Positions 10,388 through 21,361 of a stretch of DNA of 64,000 bases are shown one piece after another. The notes below the pieces were generated by a model, which did not search any database, was not told the origin of the DNA, and was given only the letters and a program-made list of their open reading frames with translations. The stretch is taken from NCBI RefSeq assembly GCF_027943255.1, contig NC_072896.1, positions 48,262,501-48,326,500 of the forward strand, read 5' to 3'. Position 1 is the first letter of the stretch; every line of letters starts with the position of its first letter. The DNA is from Anastrepha obliqua (taxonomy: Eukaryota > Arthropoda > Insecta > Diptera > Tephritidae). Position numbers and translations under genes: made by a program.

Positions 10388-11920
10388 TATGTACATACGA
10401 ATATTTTTTTACATTATGTCAATTAATATATCAAAATAAATATTCTTTTTGTACGCTAAAAATTATCCGTTAACTGCAATGCTCCGAATATACGTTTGAA
10501 AACAAAATCTTTTTACTATCGTTGAATATCAAATTAGCCCTGCAGTGGTTGCGTGGTCCAGATATATTAATCCACTCAAGTAAAATCACAAGTTTCTTAA
10601 TATTCAAGTGTTTGTTTTTGTTGATTTTAGATAAAATATGTGTTTCTCTGCCTCTGAAGTTTTTCTTAATATAAAATATTTGAAAAAATGTTGAAATTTA
10701 AATAAATATATAAATATTTGGAAAAAAATTTAAATTCGTGCCCTTTATTTTTTTATTTTAAAATGGTATGTAGACCACGCTACAAATCGTGTCACATTTA
10801 GTTACGCGACTGCTGCAAGCTTAATAAAAATAGCCCTATTGTTACAAAAAAAATTTAAAGCGCACATTCAAAGAGTATTTATTGATCGATAAAAAATTCT
10901 TCAATTGCAGATTGACAGTCGAATTCGCATTAGAGTGCCTTTTCAACGCTTAAGCCGAAAAAATGTGCAAGGCGCAAATTTCAGCGCATTTGCCGCGTTA
11001 CAGAGCGTCAATCTGGAGCATTCAATTAATTTCGAGAACTCAATGCCCTAGAAGATAGCCCCCCACTCAGATATTTCCACGTTGTTTACTCAAATATTCG
11101 CTTTGGATGTATTTTAATTCTTATTATTTAGAATTAAATACAGTTAAGCGTGTCGTCCAATATGTTCCATAGAACCTAATTGGTTTGAATATAAAATAAA
11201 TTTAATGATTTTAAATTTTCATGATTTAAATGATTTATGGTCTACAACCAATTTATATATGAAAAGCCTTAATGTTTTGTATTTCATGCACTTTTATATC
11301 AACCAATTTGTGCAGCCTTTATTGAATATTTAAGACAAAATCATGACAAATCAATTTTATACGAAAAGCAATTATGAGAAATGTTGCTCGCGAGTACATA
11401 TTTGGCGTATGAAATATAAATACTATCATTTCGGGCCCGATGTTCATTCAATTGAAATGAGCTTAAATTTAGTTTAACCTATTCAATAAATCTACTGCTT
11501 AAATTGAGTAGCTTACAAAATATTAAAATAAAAAATATAAATGTAAGTTGTGTGAACTTTTTGCTTGTTGCTTGTTTTTTTTCGCTGCGTATAGTTGTTG
11601 TCAGACTTTGTTACTGTTGTTGTTTTGTGGAAAATGCATCATTTTATGCTTCCATAATAAATAATGCATTACCACTTATGTAATATAATAAGTCCTTCCA
11701 GTTTATAGTATTCTTAAAAGTTTAAACTCTTTTCTACTTAAAACGACATACGGCATAATAATCGAATTTCAAGAATTCTATTTTCAACTGTTTGGATTTA
11801 TATAGCGACTTGTTTGAAATGAGAGAAAGGAGTAAAACTGTATATTCATGCACTGCGGCAAACGAGCCCTCAAGCTCAATGTCTATTAGTTGCTTTAACA
11901 GCTATTGCAACTTTCATCTG
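10388..11920. other. Downstream flank of x16, probable 3' UTR at its right end
   Basis: AT-rich sequence with no supportable coding region. The part just below 11921 should be the x16 3' untranslated region. I could not pick a polyadenylation signal with confidence. Confidence 0.4.
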
Positions 11921-12287
11921 CTAATCTCTGCGCGAACTAGACCGTGATGGTGTTGAATCACCTCGGCGACTGCGTTTTGTCGGGATGTTACGTCTTGGTG
12001 ACGGCGATACAGAATCATCGTAGCGTCGCTTTGGCGATGGCGAAGCCCCTCCGGTGCCACCATTGCGCTCGTCTTCGCTATATCTATGGTATGTGCTACC
12101 ATTCTCTGTGGCGCCGCGTCCATTCTCTCGCGACTTACTATTGTAAGCGACATCACGAGACTTACGTGAACTTTTATTCGGTGAAACTGAACGACTCCGA
12201 CTGCGAGATCGACTTGCCGAAGCAGCAGTTCGTGAACGTGATCTGTGAGTGCGAGAAGCACTACGTGACCGACTCCTTGAATTGCTT
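11921..12287 (-). CDS. x16: x16, last coding exon (RS domain)
   Basis: The complement begins after a 'tttttaatttcag' splice acceptor. Its first base (A) completes the Arg codon begun by the two last bases of the RRM exon 17.7 kb upstream. It then reads 121 residues to a TAG at 11921-11923. The first half is a dense RS/SR run typical of SR splicing factors. The second half alternates Ser-Pro sites ('SPSPKRRYDDS', 'SVSPSPRR') with basic patches. Drosophila x16 has the same organisation and, as I remember it, a total of about 258 residues against 256 here. Phosphorylation of the RS domain by SR kinases would control nuclear localisation and splicing partners. No frame damage is seen. The exact phase match across the long intron is the main reason to assign this exon to x16. 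Confidence 0.88.
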
Positions 12288-12485
12288 CTGAAATTAAAAA
12301 ATGGAAAACACTTAAATTAATATATGTAAATAATATTCATATACATAAACATAAATAGATATTATATATAATAAATTGTAATCAGATTGGACGTACTTTT
12401 TCCAATAGGTTCGTTTTTGACAGATCACGCTTAACTACTGTCAAACTAAATACATAATTTTTTCAGTATTCATTGACATTTCACC

Positions 12486-13187
12486 ATGCAAAGACTTACG
12501 CTACAACAACGTTTACAAACTGTAGTTGTATTACGAAAATCGAAGCTCTGTGAAAAGTGTCCATCGCGCGCGCAGGCGAACTTATGGTGTACATAACCGT
12601 TCAGCGATGAGACCCATTTTAGCTTTAGTGACCACGTCAATAAGGAAAATTACCGCAGCAACCTGAAACCATTCAAGAACTGCCATTACATCTATTAAAA
12701 CAACCGTTTGGTCTATGATGGTTTTGAGCTGGAGGAATCATCGGCCCATATTTACTCAAAGACGAGGTTGCGAGGTTGGCGCCAACGTATCAGCGTACAC
12801 TATCGCCACATGATAAACGACTTTTTGAGGTCGGAAAATGAAGCCCGTGCTCTCTACAACATTTGGTTCGAACAAGACGGCGTTACTAGCCATACTGCTA
12901 GGGAAACAATGGATTCACTGCGTTGTCGTTTCGGTGAGCAATTTATCCCTCGTCTCGGACCAGTGGATTGGCCACAAACATCGTGTGATATCACACCTTT
13001 GGACTTTTATTTGCGGGGGTATGTAAAGTCTAAATGCTTTGTGGATAAACCAACTTCGATTGAAGCATTGGCAGCCAACACTACTAAAGTTATTCACGAG
13101 ATACCAGCGAGTCACTCGAAATTGGTGTTTACGGATGGTCGAACTACGGCGCAGTTGTGGTTAACATTTAAAAGGTATTATCTTTAA
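12486..13187 (+). pseudogene. IS630/mariner-type transposase remnant, copy M2
   Basis: Starts with an N-terminal 'MQRLTLQQRLQTVVVL', then jumps across a deletion to the first catalytic block 'FSDETHFSFSDHVNKENYR' near 12602. The second catalytic block 'WFEQDGVTSHTARETMDSL' lies at about 12868, then 'SCDITPLDFYLRGYVKSK' and a C-terminus ending near the TAA at 13185. A stop and a frame change lie in the first third. The 12708-13187 frame is open and carries the second and third acidic residues. It is non-autonomous because the DNA-binding region is mostly gone. Confidence 0.82.
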
Positions 13188-13263
13188 AAAATAAATGTCA
13201 TGAATGGTTATACACAAAAATAATAAAGATTGCCCAATCAATTTGAATTTTCGTTATTATATA

Positions 13264-14741
13264 GGGTTTTTCAGTAAGAGCGCTTTAACTTTTGAACTTT
13301 TTTGAATAAAACACAAACGGTTTGACTTTTTTAACTAATTTTTTTTTTTATTATCGAGTTTGAACATATACATTTAAGTATGAAATTCGATTTCTTTTGC
13401 ATGACCACCGCGTGCACGTTTTACGAAGTCCAAACGTTGAACCCAATTTTCGACCACTCTTTTGCATAAATCGGCCGAAATTCCAGCAATTTCGCGTTCA
13501 ATATTGGCTCTGAGCTCACAAATCGTCGGCGGCTTGTTACTGTAGACCAGGGGTGGGCAAAAGCCGGCCCTCTTGCTAATTTTATCCGGCCCGTTGAAAA
13601 ATTCCGCACATAAATTTGTTTAAACTCTTTTATGAGATTTTGTTGACATCAGCATTATTAGTGTGCGTACTGTATATATAATAGTCTTAATAAAATGGGC
13701 GGTCGGCTAACTACACTAGTGTGGACGATGTCGTGAGCTTGAAACAATCCTCGTGTGTTTCACACGGGTCGCTCGCGACGATCGCTCTCAGGGCGGTTTT
13801 TTCGTCAAACACAAAGGAGATCGCGCTAGGTTCGAAATGCCTGTGAGTACGGCATATGCCATAGATGACTAGATGTGAAACTCTTTTTCTCGTGAGAGCG
13901 CTGAAAAATGTGCATTTTTTATAACATTTTCCAATATTGCCACACCGGTAGAAACATGAATTGGGTATTTTTGAATCAAAGGTCTGGAATTTTTAGTTTC
14001 CACACCACCATTGAGGTTAGTATTTAGTGTGCGGTTGCCCAATAGCCTTATATCACTCGTAAACACCTACATAACTTTAAATATTTATTTTACCGTTTGA
14101 TGTTTTTCTTTTCTTTTTTTGAATTCTATTTACTATTATATTTACGAAATGCAATATAAATGTTAAATTGTAATAACTATGTGTCAATATAAAATAATTT
14201 GTATCATTAAGACATAAATAAGTAACAAAATAAAATGTTTCATTGACTGGTTTATCTAATAGGCATTTATTTATAAAAATATTTCTTTAAAAATTACGTG
14301 ACATATTTTATTCAAATTGAAATGATACTTAGTGTTTTTGTCAAAAAAAAATTGGCAGGGAAAAAACTCCATCCAAAACATCCGCTTGTGCAAAGCATAT
14401 GCGGTATAGTCCTCCGGCCCGGGAGACATTTTGAAAATTTCATTTTGGCCCGCGCTTTAAAGTATTTGCCCACCCCTGCTGTAGACCAATGACTTCACAT
14501 AACCCCAAAACGGGACGGCTTGTTAAATGGACCGTAAAATGGCCGTAATGCTCTTAAAGTAGCAGCAAGAGAACGATTATTTTCATAAAAAATTTGCACG
14601 ATTTACAATCGTTGCTCAAGTGTGTAGCGTTCCATGATAAAATGTAGTTGAAGTTTACAAATGACAAGCGAAAAATAAAAAATATTGCGTCGTTCGCCCT
14701 CCCTATCGGAAAAAAGTTGAAGCGCACCTATTGAATAACCC
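13264..14741 (-). mobile_element. Internally deleted IS630/mariner-like element M3, interrupted by a hAT element
   Basis: TA at both edges (13262-13263 and 14742-14743). Inverted termini are 'gggtttttcagtaagagcgc' at the left and the complement 'gggttattcaataggtgcgc' at the right. On the minus strand, the right part encodes the transposase N-terminus ('ERYTLEQRL', stop, 'IVQIFYENNRSLAATLRALR'). It is fused to the C-terminal part ('VMSHW'-type remnant of F-W-G-Y-V-K-S, then 'NKPPTICELRANIEREIAG'), which ends in a stop at about 13380. The catalytic core is absent. A 931-bp hAT-type insertion splits the C-terminal part. Confidence 0.88.
13548..14478. mobile_element. Non-autonomous hAT-type element, 931 bp, nested
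   Basis: Perfect inverted termini 'caggggtgggcaaa' and an exact 8-bp target duplication 'ctgtagac' (13540-13547 and 14479-14486). CAGNG-type ends with 8-bp duplications define hAT elements. Subterminal regions also share GGCC-rich words ('gccggccctcttgc', 'cctccggcccggga'). I see no transposase domain inside. It sits within element M3, so it is younger than M3. Confidence 0.92.
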
Positions 14742-14919
14742 TATATTTCAATTTAAAATCCGATGCCTCTAAATCGATCACCCTTTTTTTAATTAATAAG
14801 CGAGCTCGCAGCTATAGGTGCTTTGCGATGATGGAACATAACTGTTTTACTTAGGGATATCGAGAGTTCAATTATATTGCAGAAAAGCAGAATAGAGAGT
14901 ACGAGCTTTCCTATGACAG

Positions 14920-15035
14920 TTGGTTCTACGTTACCTGAACGACCCGGATTTATATCCCGGCAGGGACCGTCACTCCAGCAGCATTCCGCGTACATGTATG
15001 AGGAATTGCTATGCTTCTACAACAACAATAAAGTA
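14920..15035 (-). repeat. Repeat-P fragment
   Basis: Contains 'acagttggttctacgttacc', 'gacccggatttatatcc' and 'gaccgtcactccagcagcat'. These match the two halves of the repeat that was split by the Tc1-like transposon at 60718. It ends in 'ttctacaacaacaa'. Confidence 0.7.
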
Positions 15036-15184
15036 TGAATATTACCTTGACCCTCGGGTAGGCGTGTTGTATTTAGAATAGGTGAGCTCAATGGCACAGA
15101 AGAGAATTGCACAAAAAAAAAAAAAATTCGGCTCTACAAGATGGTTGCTTGGAGGCTCTGGATAGCCATTGCGACCATTGCTAA

Positions 15185-15320
15185 TGACTTCATTCAGAGG
15201 TACGTTGCACTAGACAGTGCTAGTTTACTGATCGGCAGCCCTTGGTCGGGAAAAACTGTCATTCCTGTAACGTGGAGCCGCCTGACATGGGAATGTAAGT
15301 AAGCTGCTACAACAACAACA
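15185..15320 (+). repeat. Repeat-P-like fragment
   Basis: Contains 'tagtttactgatcggcagcc', 'cttggtcgggaaaaac', 'cctgtaacgtggagccg' and 'gctgctacaacaacaac', the same words as the repeat at 60530-60660 but more diverged and partly rearranged. Confidence 0.6.
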
Positions 15321-15479
15321 GCAGCAACTTCATTTAGAAATATTGAGAATATTAGCCAGCTAAGGGCCGTGCAAAATATTATTTTAGAAAAATACTTCAA
15401 CAATTCACCATTCTACATAATTCCAATTCATATTTTAACAATACCTTTATAACTGCGCAACATAAAACACGTAAACATA

Positions 15480-18243
15480 GGTTAGGTTAAATGGCTGCCC
15501 TAGCTAAAGAGCTCACTTAGACAAATGTAATTCGTCCGTTGTGGTGCCATACATGGGAGAGGGGAAAGGAGATGGGAAGGAAGAAGGAGCTTTGGGGTTT
15601 GATACGATGATGACCATACATTTTACGACGGCGCCGACGGGGGCTGATTTGCGTTCGTAGTTGGCCGTAACAAGCTACTAATGAACTTCATCAACTTTAT
15701 GACATCTACACCGGCTATATCCGCAGGCGTAGCGAAAAAGTAAGAGCCCAGATATCTAAGTCTTTGCCAGGCGAGAGCAGGGCAGCTGAGAAGAAGGTGT
15801 TGAGATGATTCCACCTCGTCCTCCAGACAGTTTCTGCAGAACGGACTTGAGGCAATCCCAAGTCTTACGGCGTGAACACCTAACGGACAGTGTCCTGTAA
15901 GGATGCCCACCAAATTTGAGAGCTGGGGTTTTGTTAGCCTTAGGAGTTCTCTTGAGCGTCCCCGATCTACCCGTGGCCAGAAGGATCTCGCGACCTTGCA
16001 CGTTTGCGCAGTAGCCCAGCGCTCGCTGAGTTGTCTCGAGGCCCATCTTTCCAGGAGCAGACCACAGCTTCTCAGGGGAACCCCAATTCTCTCATTACGC
16101 GACGAAACCGTCTCCAAAGTTCCCTGTCTAGCCAGCTCATCAGCCCAGCAGTTTCCCTCTATGCCGCTGTGCCCGGGTACCCAAATGAGCCTGATGATGA
16201 AGTATTCGGATGCAATCGAGAGAGAAGCCAGACATTCTCCGACCAATCTCGAGCGCACAAACAGCGAGCCCAAGGCCCTAATTGCCGATTGGCTATCGGA
16301 GTAGATGTTTACTTCCTTAACGGTAATTACCGAATTGAGCAACCAGTCCACCGCTTCCTTAATTGCGGATACCTCCGCTTGGAAAACACTACAGTGGTCC
16401 GGGAGCCTAAATTTAAGTTTGATGGGAGGCTCCTTGCAGAATACTCCCCCACCAACCCTTCCGTCCAACTTCGAGCCATCCGTGAACATGTTTGCCATGC
16501 CTTGCCGCCGAATGTTGCACCCCGCCCACTCATCCCTTGAGGGAATGTGGGTAGAAAAAGGTCCGCTCGGACCTAGCGTGGGTGTACAGTGGTCCAGCAC
16601 CATAGGGATGAACTCAAAGTTTTTAAGAATACTAGAGTGTCCGTAACTTAAGTCTAGCCTATGGCCCGAACACCTTAACCTGATTGCGGCGCGTGCAGCG
16701 GTAGTTTTTCCTACAATGTCCACGGGCGCCACATTCAGCATAGCGTTAAGCGCTAGAGTAGGAGTGGTACGGAGAGCCCCACTGATTCCAATGAGGGCAG
16801 ACCTTTGTACCTTCTCCAGCTTCTTAACTGATACCATCCTTTCTAGCGAGTTCCACCAGACAAGGACTCCGTATAGCAAGATTGGTTTTATAATCGTGTT
16901 ATAAAGCCAAAAAGTGACTTTAGGCGAGAGGCCCCATCTTTTGCCGATAGCGCCCCTGCAACCATACAGGGCGACTGTTGTCTTTCTGATTCTCTCCTCA
17001 ATGTTTGGCTTCCATGTAAGACCTCTGTCAAGGATGAGTCCCAGGTACTTCACCTTGTCAGAGAGCACCAACGGAGCGCCCGATATTGAGGGGAGAAGCA
17101 CTCTTGGTACTTTGTATTTCCTCGTAAATAAGACGAGCTCCGTCTTCAGAGGATTAATCGATAGGCCGCATTTAGCGGTCCAATTTATAACTAGATTCAG
17201 ATACCCCTGCATCAGTTCCATCAGAGTATCTAGAAACTTGCCTCTGACAATAAGTGCCACGTCATCCGCGTAGGCAATCACCTTACAGCCCCTCCCCTCC
17301 AGCTCCTCCAGCAGACCGTTAAGTACGGCAACCCAGAGTAGTGGCGAGAGAACACCCCCTTGCGGAGTGCCTCTGTTCACTTGCCGGCGGAGAGAGGTGT
17401 CACCCCATTCTGCCACGACCGTTCTATCGGTAAGCATCGTGTGGATAAGCCTTATAAGTTCGGTTCCGACTCCTAGTTTACCTAGCGACCTGGTGATTGC
17501 CTCCGGGAGGACATTATTAAAAGCCCCCTCAATGTCGAGGAAGGCACCCACAGTGAACTCCTTCTGGTGGAGGGACACCTCGATGTCCTTAACAATTGTA
17601 TGCAAAGCAGACTCTACCGATCTGCCTTTACAGTAAGCATGTTGAGCGCACGATAAACGCCCCCGAGGAATTTCACTCCTTATGTGCAGATCAATCAGCC
17701 TCTCCAGGGTTTTCAAGAGGAACGAGGAGAGACTGATTGGTCTGAAATCCTTAGGGGATACATGTGAAATCTTACCTGCCTTGGGTATGAAAGTTACTCT
17801 CACATCCCTCCAAGATCTGGGTATATAGCCCCTATCTATGCAGCTCGCGTAGATAGGAAGAAGCCAATGACAAGATACCTCAGCAGATTTCTGCAGTTGA
17901 GCCGGTATAATGCCATCGGGCCCAGGTGACTTGAAGGGTTTGAAAGAGTCAATCGCCCAAGCCAGGCGTCGCTTATTCAGCCAGCGGCGGTGGGTGTGTG
18001 GAGTGCTATGCGTCCTATCCCAGCCGATATTAAGCGAGCCCGGATTTGTCGGAAAATGGGCGTCAAGGAGTAACCGTAGTGACTCCTCGCTGCTCATGGT
18101 CCAGCACCCCGAGCTGTCTTTCAGGTACCCCATAGGTGTGGAGTTCCTCGAGAGAATACGTCTGAATCTCGCGGACTCATGACAGCCCTCCACGCTTTCG
18201 CAGAATTTCCGCCATGAGTCTCGCTTCGCTTTCCTGATTTCGG
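15480..18243 (-). mobile_element. LINE-B insertion, 2764 bp, 5'-truncated, with target-site duplication
   Basis: Flanked by an exact 11-bp duplication whose plus-strand form is 'acgtaaacata' (15469-15479 and 18244-18254). The 3' end on the minus strand is a short repeat tail, two TAACC units, directly against the duplication. Between the stop codon and the tail lies a 3' UTR of about 140 bp. The 5' end starts inside ORF2, after the endonuclease domain. This is the expected product of target-primed reverse transcription that stopped early. Lack of frame damage suggests a young insertion. Confidence 0.93.
15623..18243 (-). CDS. LINE-B ORF2 (reverse transcriptase plus RNase H), N-terminally truncated
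   Basis: Copies element RNA into DNA during retrotransposition. The open frame continues upstream into host DNA to an ATG at 18274, so the first ten or so residues are not element-derived. Numbering from that ATG, reverse transcriptase motifs are SPGPDG (about 116), FLDIEGAFN (about 245), GTPQGG (about 302) and the catalytic AYADD (about 334). Ribonuclease H follows, with MFTDGS (D599), the Glu of QAEVSA (634), YSDSQSA (D660) and WVPGHSG then WADELA (D712). A Cys/His cluster (CRNC, then H and C) closes the protein near 836-854. The RNase H domain places it in the I/Loa-like part of the non-LTR elements; clade choice is tentative. The upstream AP-type endonuclease is absent, so this copy should not move by itself. 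The frame has no stops or shifts over 870 codons, unlike every other LINE copy in the window. Confidence 0.92.
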
Positions 18244-18542
18244 ACGTAAACATAACACACACATAAATATACAAAGAAAAAAATTCACCGAAAAACTTTC
18301 ACAAGTACATAGACTAAAAAAATCTGACATTGGCCATGGGAAACCTTTAATTTAAACTAAGAGGCAAAAAGTAAGGTTCCATAGATTACAAACTGTTTGC
18401 TAGCTTTTATTATAAAGTATTCATATGTATATAACAATGAAAATGTTGTCCCCAACTCAAAGCCAAATGAGACCTAAGACTCCTCTCCCTTTGGATCAAT
18501 CCCATCGAAACAGCATATTTCTTGAGCCTAACGTTACATGAA
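18244..18542. other. Spacer within the x16 intron
   Basis: AT-rich host sequence between two LINE-B insertions. It begins with the upstream copy of the 11-bp duplication. No gene seen. Confidence 0.5.
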
Positions 18543-18965
18543 ACAGGTTAGGTTAGGTAGACTTGGCTGACTAAAAGCCATTACATGGACCTTAGTGGTA
18601 CTAGATGGAGCTTGCTCCATACGTTTCCTTGTAGTAGGCTTCCGCGTCTTTTGCAAATCTAAAAGTAAGCTCTGAAGCTCTAACCCCGAGAGACATTGTA
18701 ACCCTTTCATATTGTAGAGCTCCTAAACATTTCATTGGGTTTCTAGCTAATGCAGGGCAAGAACGTAGGCGTTCAAGAGTTTCCGTCTCTTCTAGTTCAT
18801 GGCAAAATCTGCAGCTATCATTGTTTGTAATTTCCATCTTGTATGCGTGTGCCACTAACAAATTGTGGCCTGTCAGTATGTTGTTGTTGTTGAGGTGGTT
18901 GAGCATTTCTGAGCTGAATATACTCCTAATTAGTGACCAGCACCGTTTTAGTACCACTATCTCGT
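18543..18965 (-). pseudogene. LINE-B-like C-terminal fragment, copy 2
   Basis: The minus strand carries an open frame (18957-18601) encoding 'ILTGHNLLVAHAYKM', 'CRFCHELEETET', 'LRSCPALAR' and a terminal helix. This is the C-terminal Cys/His cluster region equivalent to the end of the 15.6-18.2 kb ORF. The 3' UTR ends in 'acctaacctaacc' at 18545-18560, the same tail type. Reverse transcriptase and RNase H are missing. Confidence 0.82.
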
Positions 18966-18984
18966 GTGATGATGGTTTTTTTTT

Positions 18985-19600
18985 TTCAAGTCAGATCCAT
19001 TTAGTGAGGTCCAAGTATAGCAGCAAATCCTTTATCTCAATGTCTGGGAAAGGCTTACCGAAGGATCGGAGTCGTGCCCTGGCTAGTCCCGGACATTCAC
19101 ATAAATAGTGGAAATGACTTTCCTTCGCCCCTTCCGCTTGACAGCTTCTACAGATAGGATTGAAGGGTAGATTGAGTCTAGCTGCATGATCCCCTACTTT
19201 CCAATGTCCTGTAAGGGTTGCAGTGATGCGTGAAATGTTTGGCCGAGAACATCCTAGCAGGTCATTCGTCCTTTGGATTTTGTATGACGGCCATGTGTTT
19301 TTTGTTGTAATACATGTAGGTATTTGCTTCCATCTTCTTTCGGCTAAAGCATGATAGTGTGAAGCAATGGATGCTTGGATGTCTGTCAGTATACCTACCA
19401 TAGTTCTGCTTTCCTCTCTAGACAGGACTAGTACGAACCTGGCGTATTTATCTGCATTCTGTGCACACAGGATTTTCGCGATCAGATGTGTCAGTCTATC
19501 TGCGACTTCCCTGGTCCTAAGAACGTCTTTACATGAAAATTCATATAAGTTTATTGCCGTCTGACTATCAACGCATATTTTACAAAATGATGTCCAATTA
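18985..19600 (-). pseudogene. LINE-B-like RNase H to C-terminus fragment, copy 3
   Basis: The minus strand encodes 'VDSQTAINLYEFS' (third RNase H block) near 19570, then a long helix-rich stretch. 'TATLTGHWKVGDHAARL', 'CRSCQAEGA' and 'HYLCECPGLAR' lie at 19070-19230, with a stop at 18991. An A-rich 3' end follows ('ttgaaaaaaaaaaa' on the minus strand). Upstream parts are missing. Its sequence differs strongly from copy 2, so the two are separate insertions or subfamilies lying in tandem. Confidence 0.78.
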
Positions 19601-20015
19601 ACACGACCACTGTTCTCTTAAATACTAAATAAGTATGTTATTAAAAATATTTGGCATTATGCCTTTTTTAATACTGACAAAGCAAACACATGCCGTCATT
19701 AGAATGGAGATATACAAGTATATACGAGTATATATTTTCCCGTGCTTCCTAGATGGAACATAAAGCGTCGCCGATTGGGAATGGCGAGAATTCTCGATTA
19801 ATTACGTTTGTAAGAGACAGTATGCGAATATTTTAGAAAAGATTGTACGGCAAAAGCAGAGGACGAAAGCAGATTTTTCCCGAACGCTCTTGTGCATCAG
19901 CATATATCGCTAAAGAACTTATTTTCTGCAACCCCGGTCAAATTTTTCCACAGTCTGCTCTTAATTTCTCTCCATCTTATTGAGTTCGTTGTTGTCTTAA
20001 TGTTGTAGCAGTAAC
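19601..20015. other. Spacer, nothing recognised
   Basis: AT-rich intron sequence with no supported feature. Confidence 0.4.
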
Positions 20016-20290
20016 TTTGCGCTGTCATTGTAGTGTAATCACCTGTCGTCTTCGTCTAGCTCATCTAACGGTAGGCCCAGGCAACCAGCCGTTTCGACGA
20101 GTTGGCTCCAGAGGGAGAGGAATGTTAGATGAGTGGATTTGTTGGGGCATGTGAAAAGGTGGTTACTGTCGTGCGGGGTGCCTTCACATACCGAACGTAT
20201 GTTTGGTACGTCGGGATCAATTCTGGATAAGTAGGAGTTTAACCTGCTACAGTATCCAGAACGTAGTTGTGCCAATGCTGACTTAATAGC
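20016..20290 (-). pseudogene. LINE-A C-terminal fragment
   Basis: The minus strand (stop at 20039-20041) encodes 'AQLRSGYCSRLNSYLSRIDP', then a Cys/His cluster (C-E-G-T-P-H-D-x-N-H-L-F-x-C) and the acidic end 'GLPLDELDEDDR'. This is the C-terminus of a Jockey-like ORF2 abundant in tephritids. The 3' UTR is short and ends in 'actgctacaaca'. Sister copies lie at 60079-60540, 28105-28560, 24780-24905 and 240-560. Confidence 0.85.
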
Positions 20291-21140
20291 CCAAACTTGT
20301 TAGAAGGTAGAATTGCCCTTCGCTAATATTTTTGTTTTTTAATTGATCTATGTGCGCATGGACTCCCTCAACTGCTCAAGCAGATACGTTCCCACAATCC
20401 ATTTTATGATAATATTGCAAAAGTGAATTATTGTTCTTTCGCACCAATCTTCAGAGCACTTAGATGTTGGATTGTTTGCGCTTGATTACTTTTTATTCTT
20501 ATAACAGATTTTGAAGATATTCTTTTTAAACCAACAAACACATGGTATGTGTCTACTTGCAATGTTAAATTGTCTGTAAGATTTTATAATAGATTTAAAT
20601 ATTTACTTTTTACCCCTACAAATTGAAATTAATATTGAAGTTCAAACGTGGTGTCCTGAAATAACTGCTCTCTAGTTAACTCGGCAGGGGCTAGTTTTTT
20701 TAATGATATAAAACTTAGCTGTGCAATTTACCCATTTATAACGATATAATATTGGTAATGAAGTAGGAATTTAATAAAGTAATAATTTTCTGAAGGACAC
20801 CGACCTACTCCGTCGTATCTGATTCAACATACAGTACATCACGAGACAGCCGAAAGCCTCTGCTGCTAGCGCTGCGTTTGCTTAGTTTACTTTTAATTTT
20901 ATTATCATGTAAGCTCTAAAAAATAAAATAAATAAAATAAAGTAATAAGACTCTTGTTGGGTTATATGTGTGGCTTTTCAGCATAGGCATTACTGTTTTT
21001 TGCCTAATTATAAATTTTTGATATTGAAAAAGTAAATTCAATTGCAACACTCTCACGTTTGAGAAAAAATTATATAGCATAAAATTAATCACCTCTTTAA
21101 AATTAATGTTATTGCATTCAAAACAATTTTGGACTACGTC
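20291..21140. other. Spacer between LINE-A and nop5
   Basis: AT-rich, no recognised gene. 'atcacgagacagccgaaagcc' at about 20838 resembles a LINE-A word and may be a tiny relic. Confidence 0.4.
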
Positions 21141-21145
21141 AAAAG

Positions 21146-21151
21146 TTTATT
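21146..21151 (-). promoter_or_regulatory. nop5: Candidate polyadenylation signal of nop5
   Basis: AATAAA on the minus strand, about 210 bases after the nop5 stop codon. It is chosen by position only. If used, the x16 primary transcript must read through it. Confidence 0.45.
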
Positions 21152-21361
21152 TATGCTTAATTTTTCGAACTTTTCTTGTTTTCTTGTTTTCCAATTTACA
21201 ATCGCTCGTTTTCCATTGTCTCCTTTTAAGATACTTTTTTTCTGAAAGTAGCTTTGTTCATTATTTTATATTCTTACATATCCTTATAAACAAACACTTA
21301 GTACAGCTAAATGTTAAGTCTAAAAAAAAATTAACTAAACTTAGATAACCTAATCCGACTA

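Noticed and set aside
11944..12291. 115-codon frames on both strands at the x16 RS exon
   Set aside because: Only the minus-strand frame that starts after the 'tttcag' acceptor and joins the RRM exon in phase gives an RS domain; the other two are shifted readings of the same exon.
15903..17636. Long plus-strand open frames (for example 16004-16540 and 16914-17273)
   Set aside because: They lie opposite the intact LINE-B reverse transcriptase/RNase H frame and have no domain of their own; they are antisense shadows.
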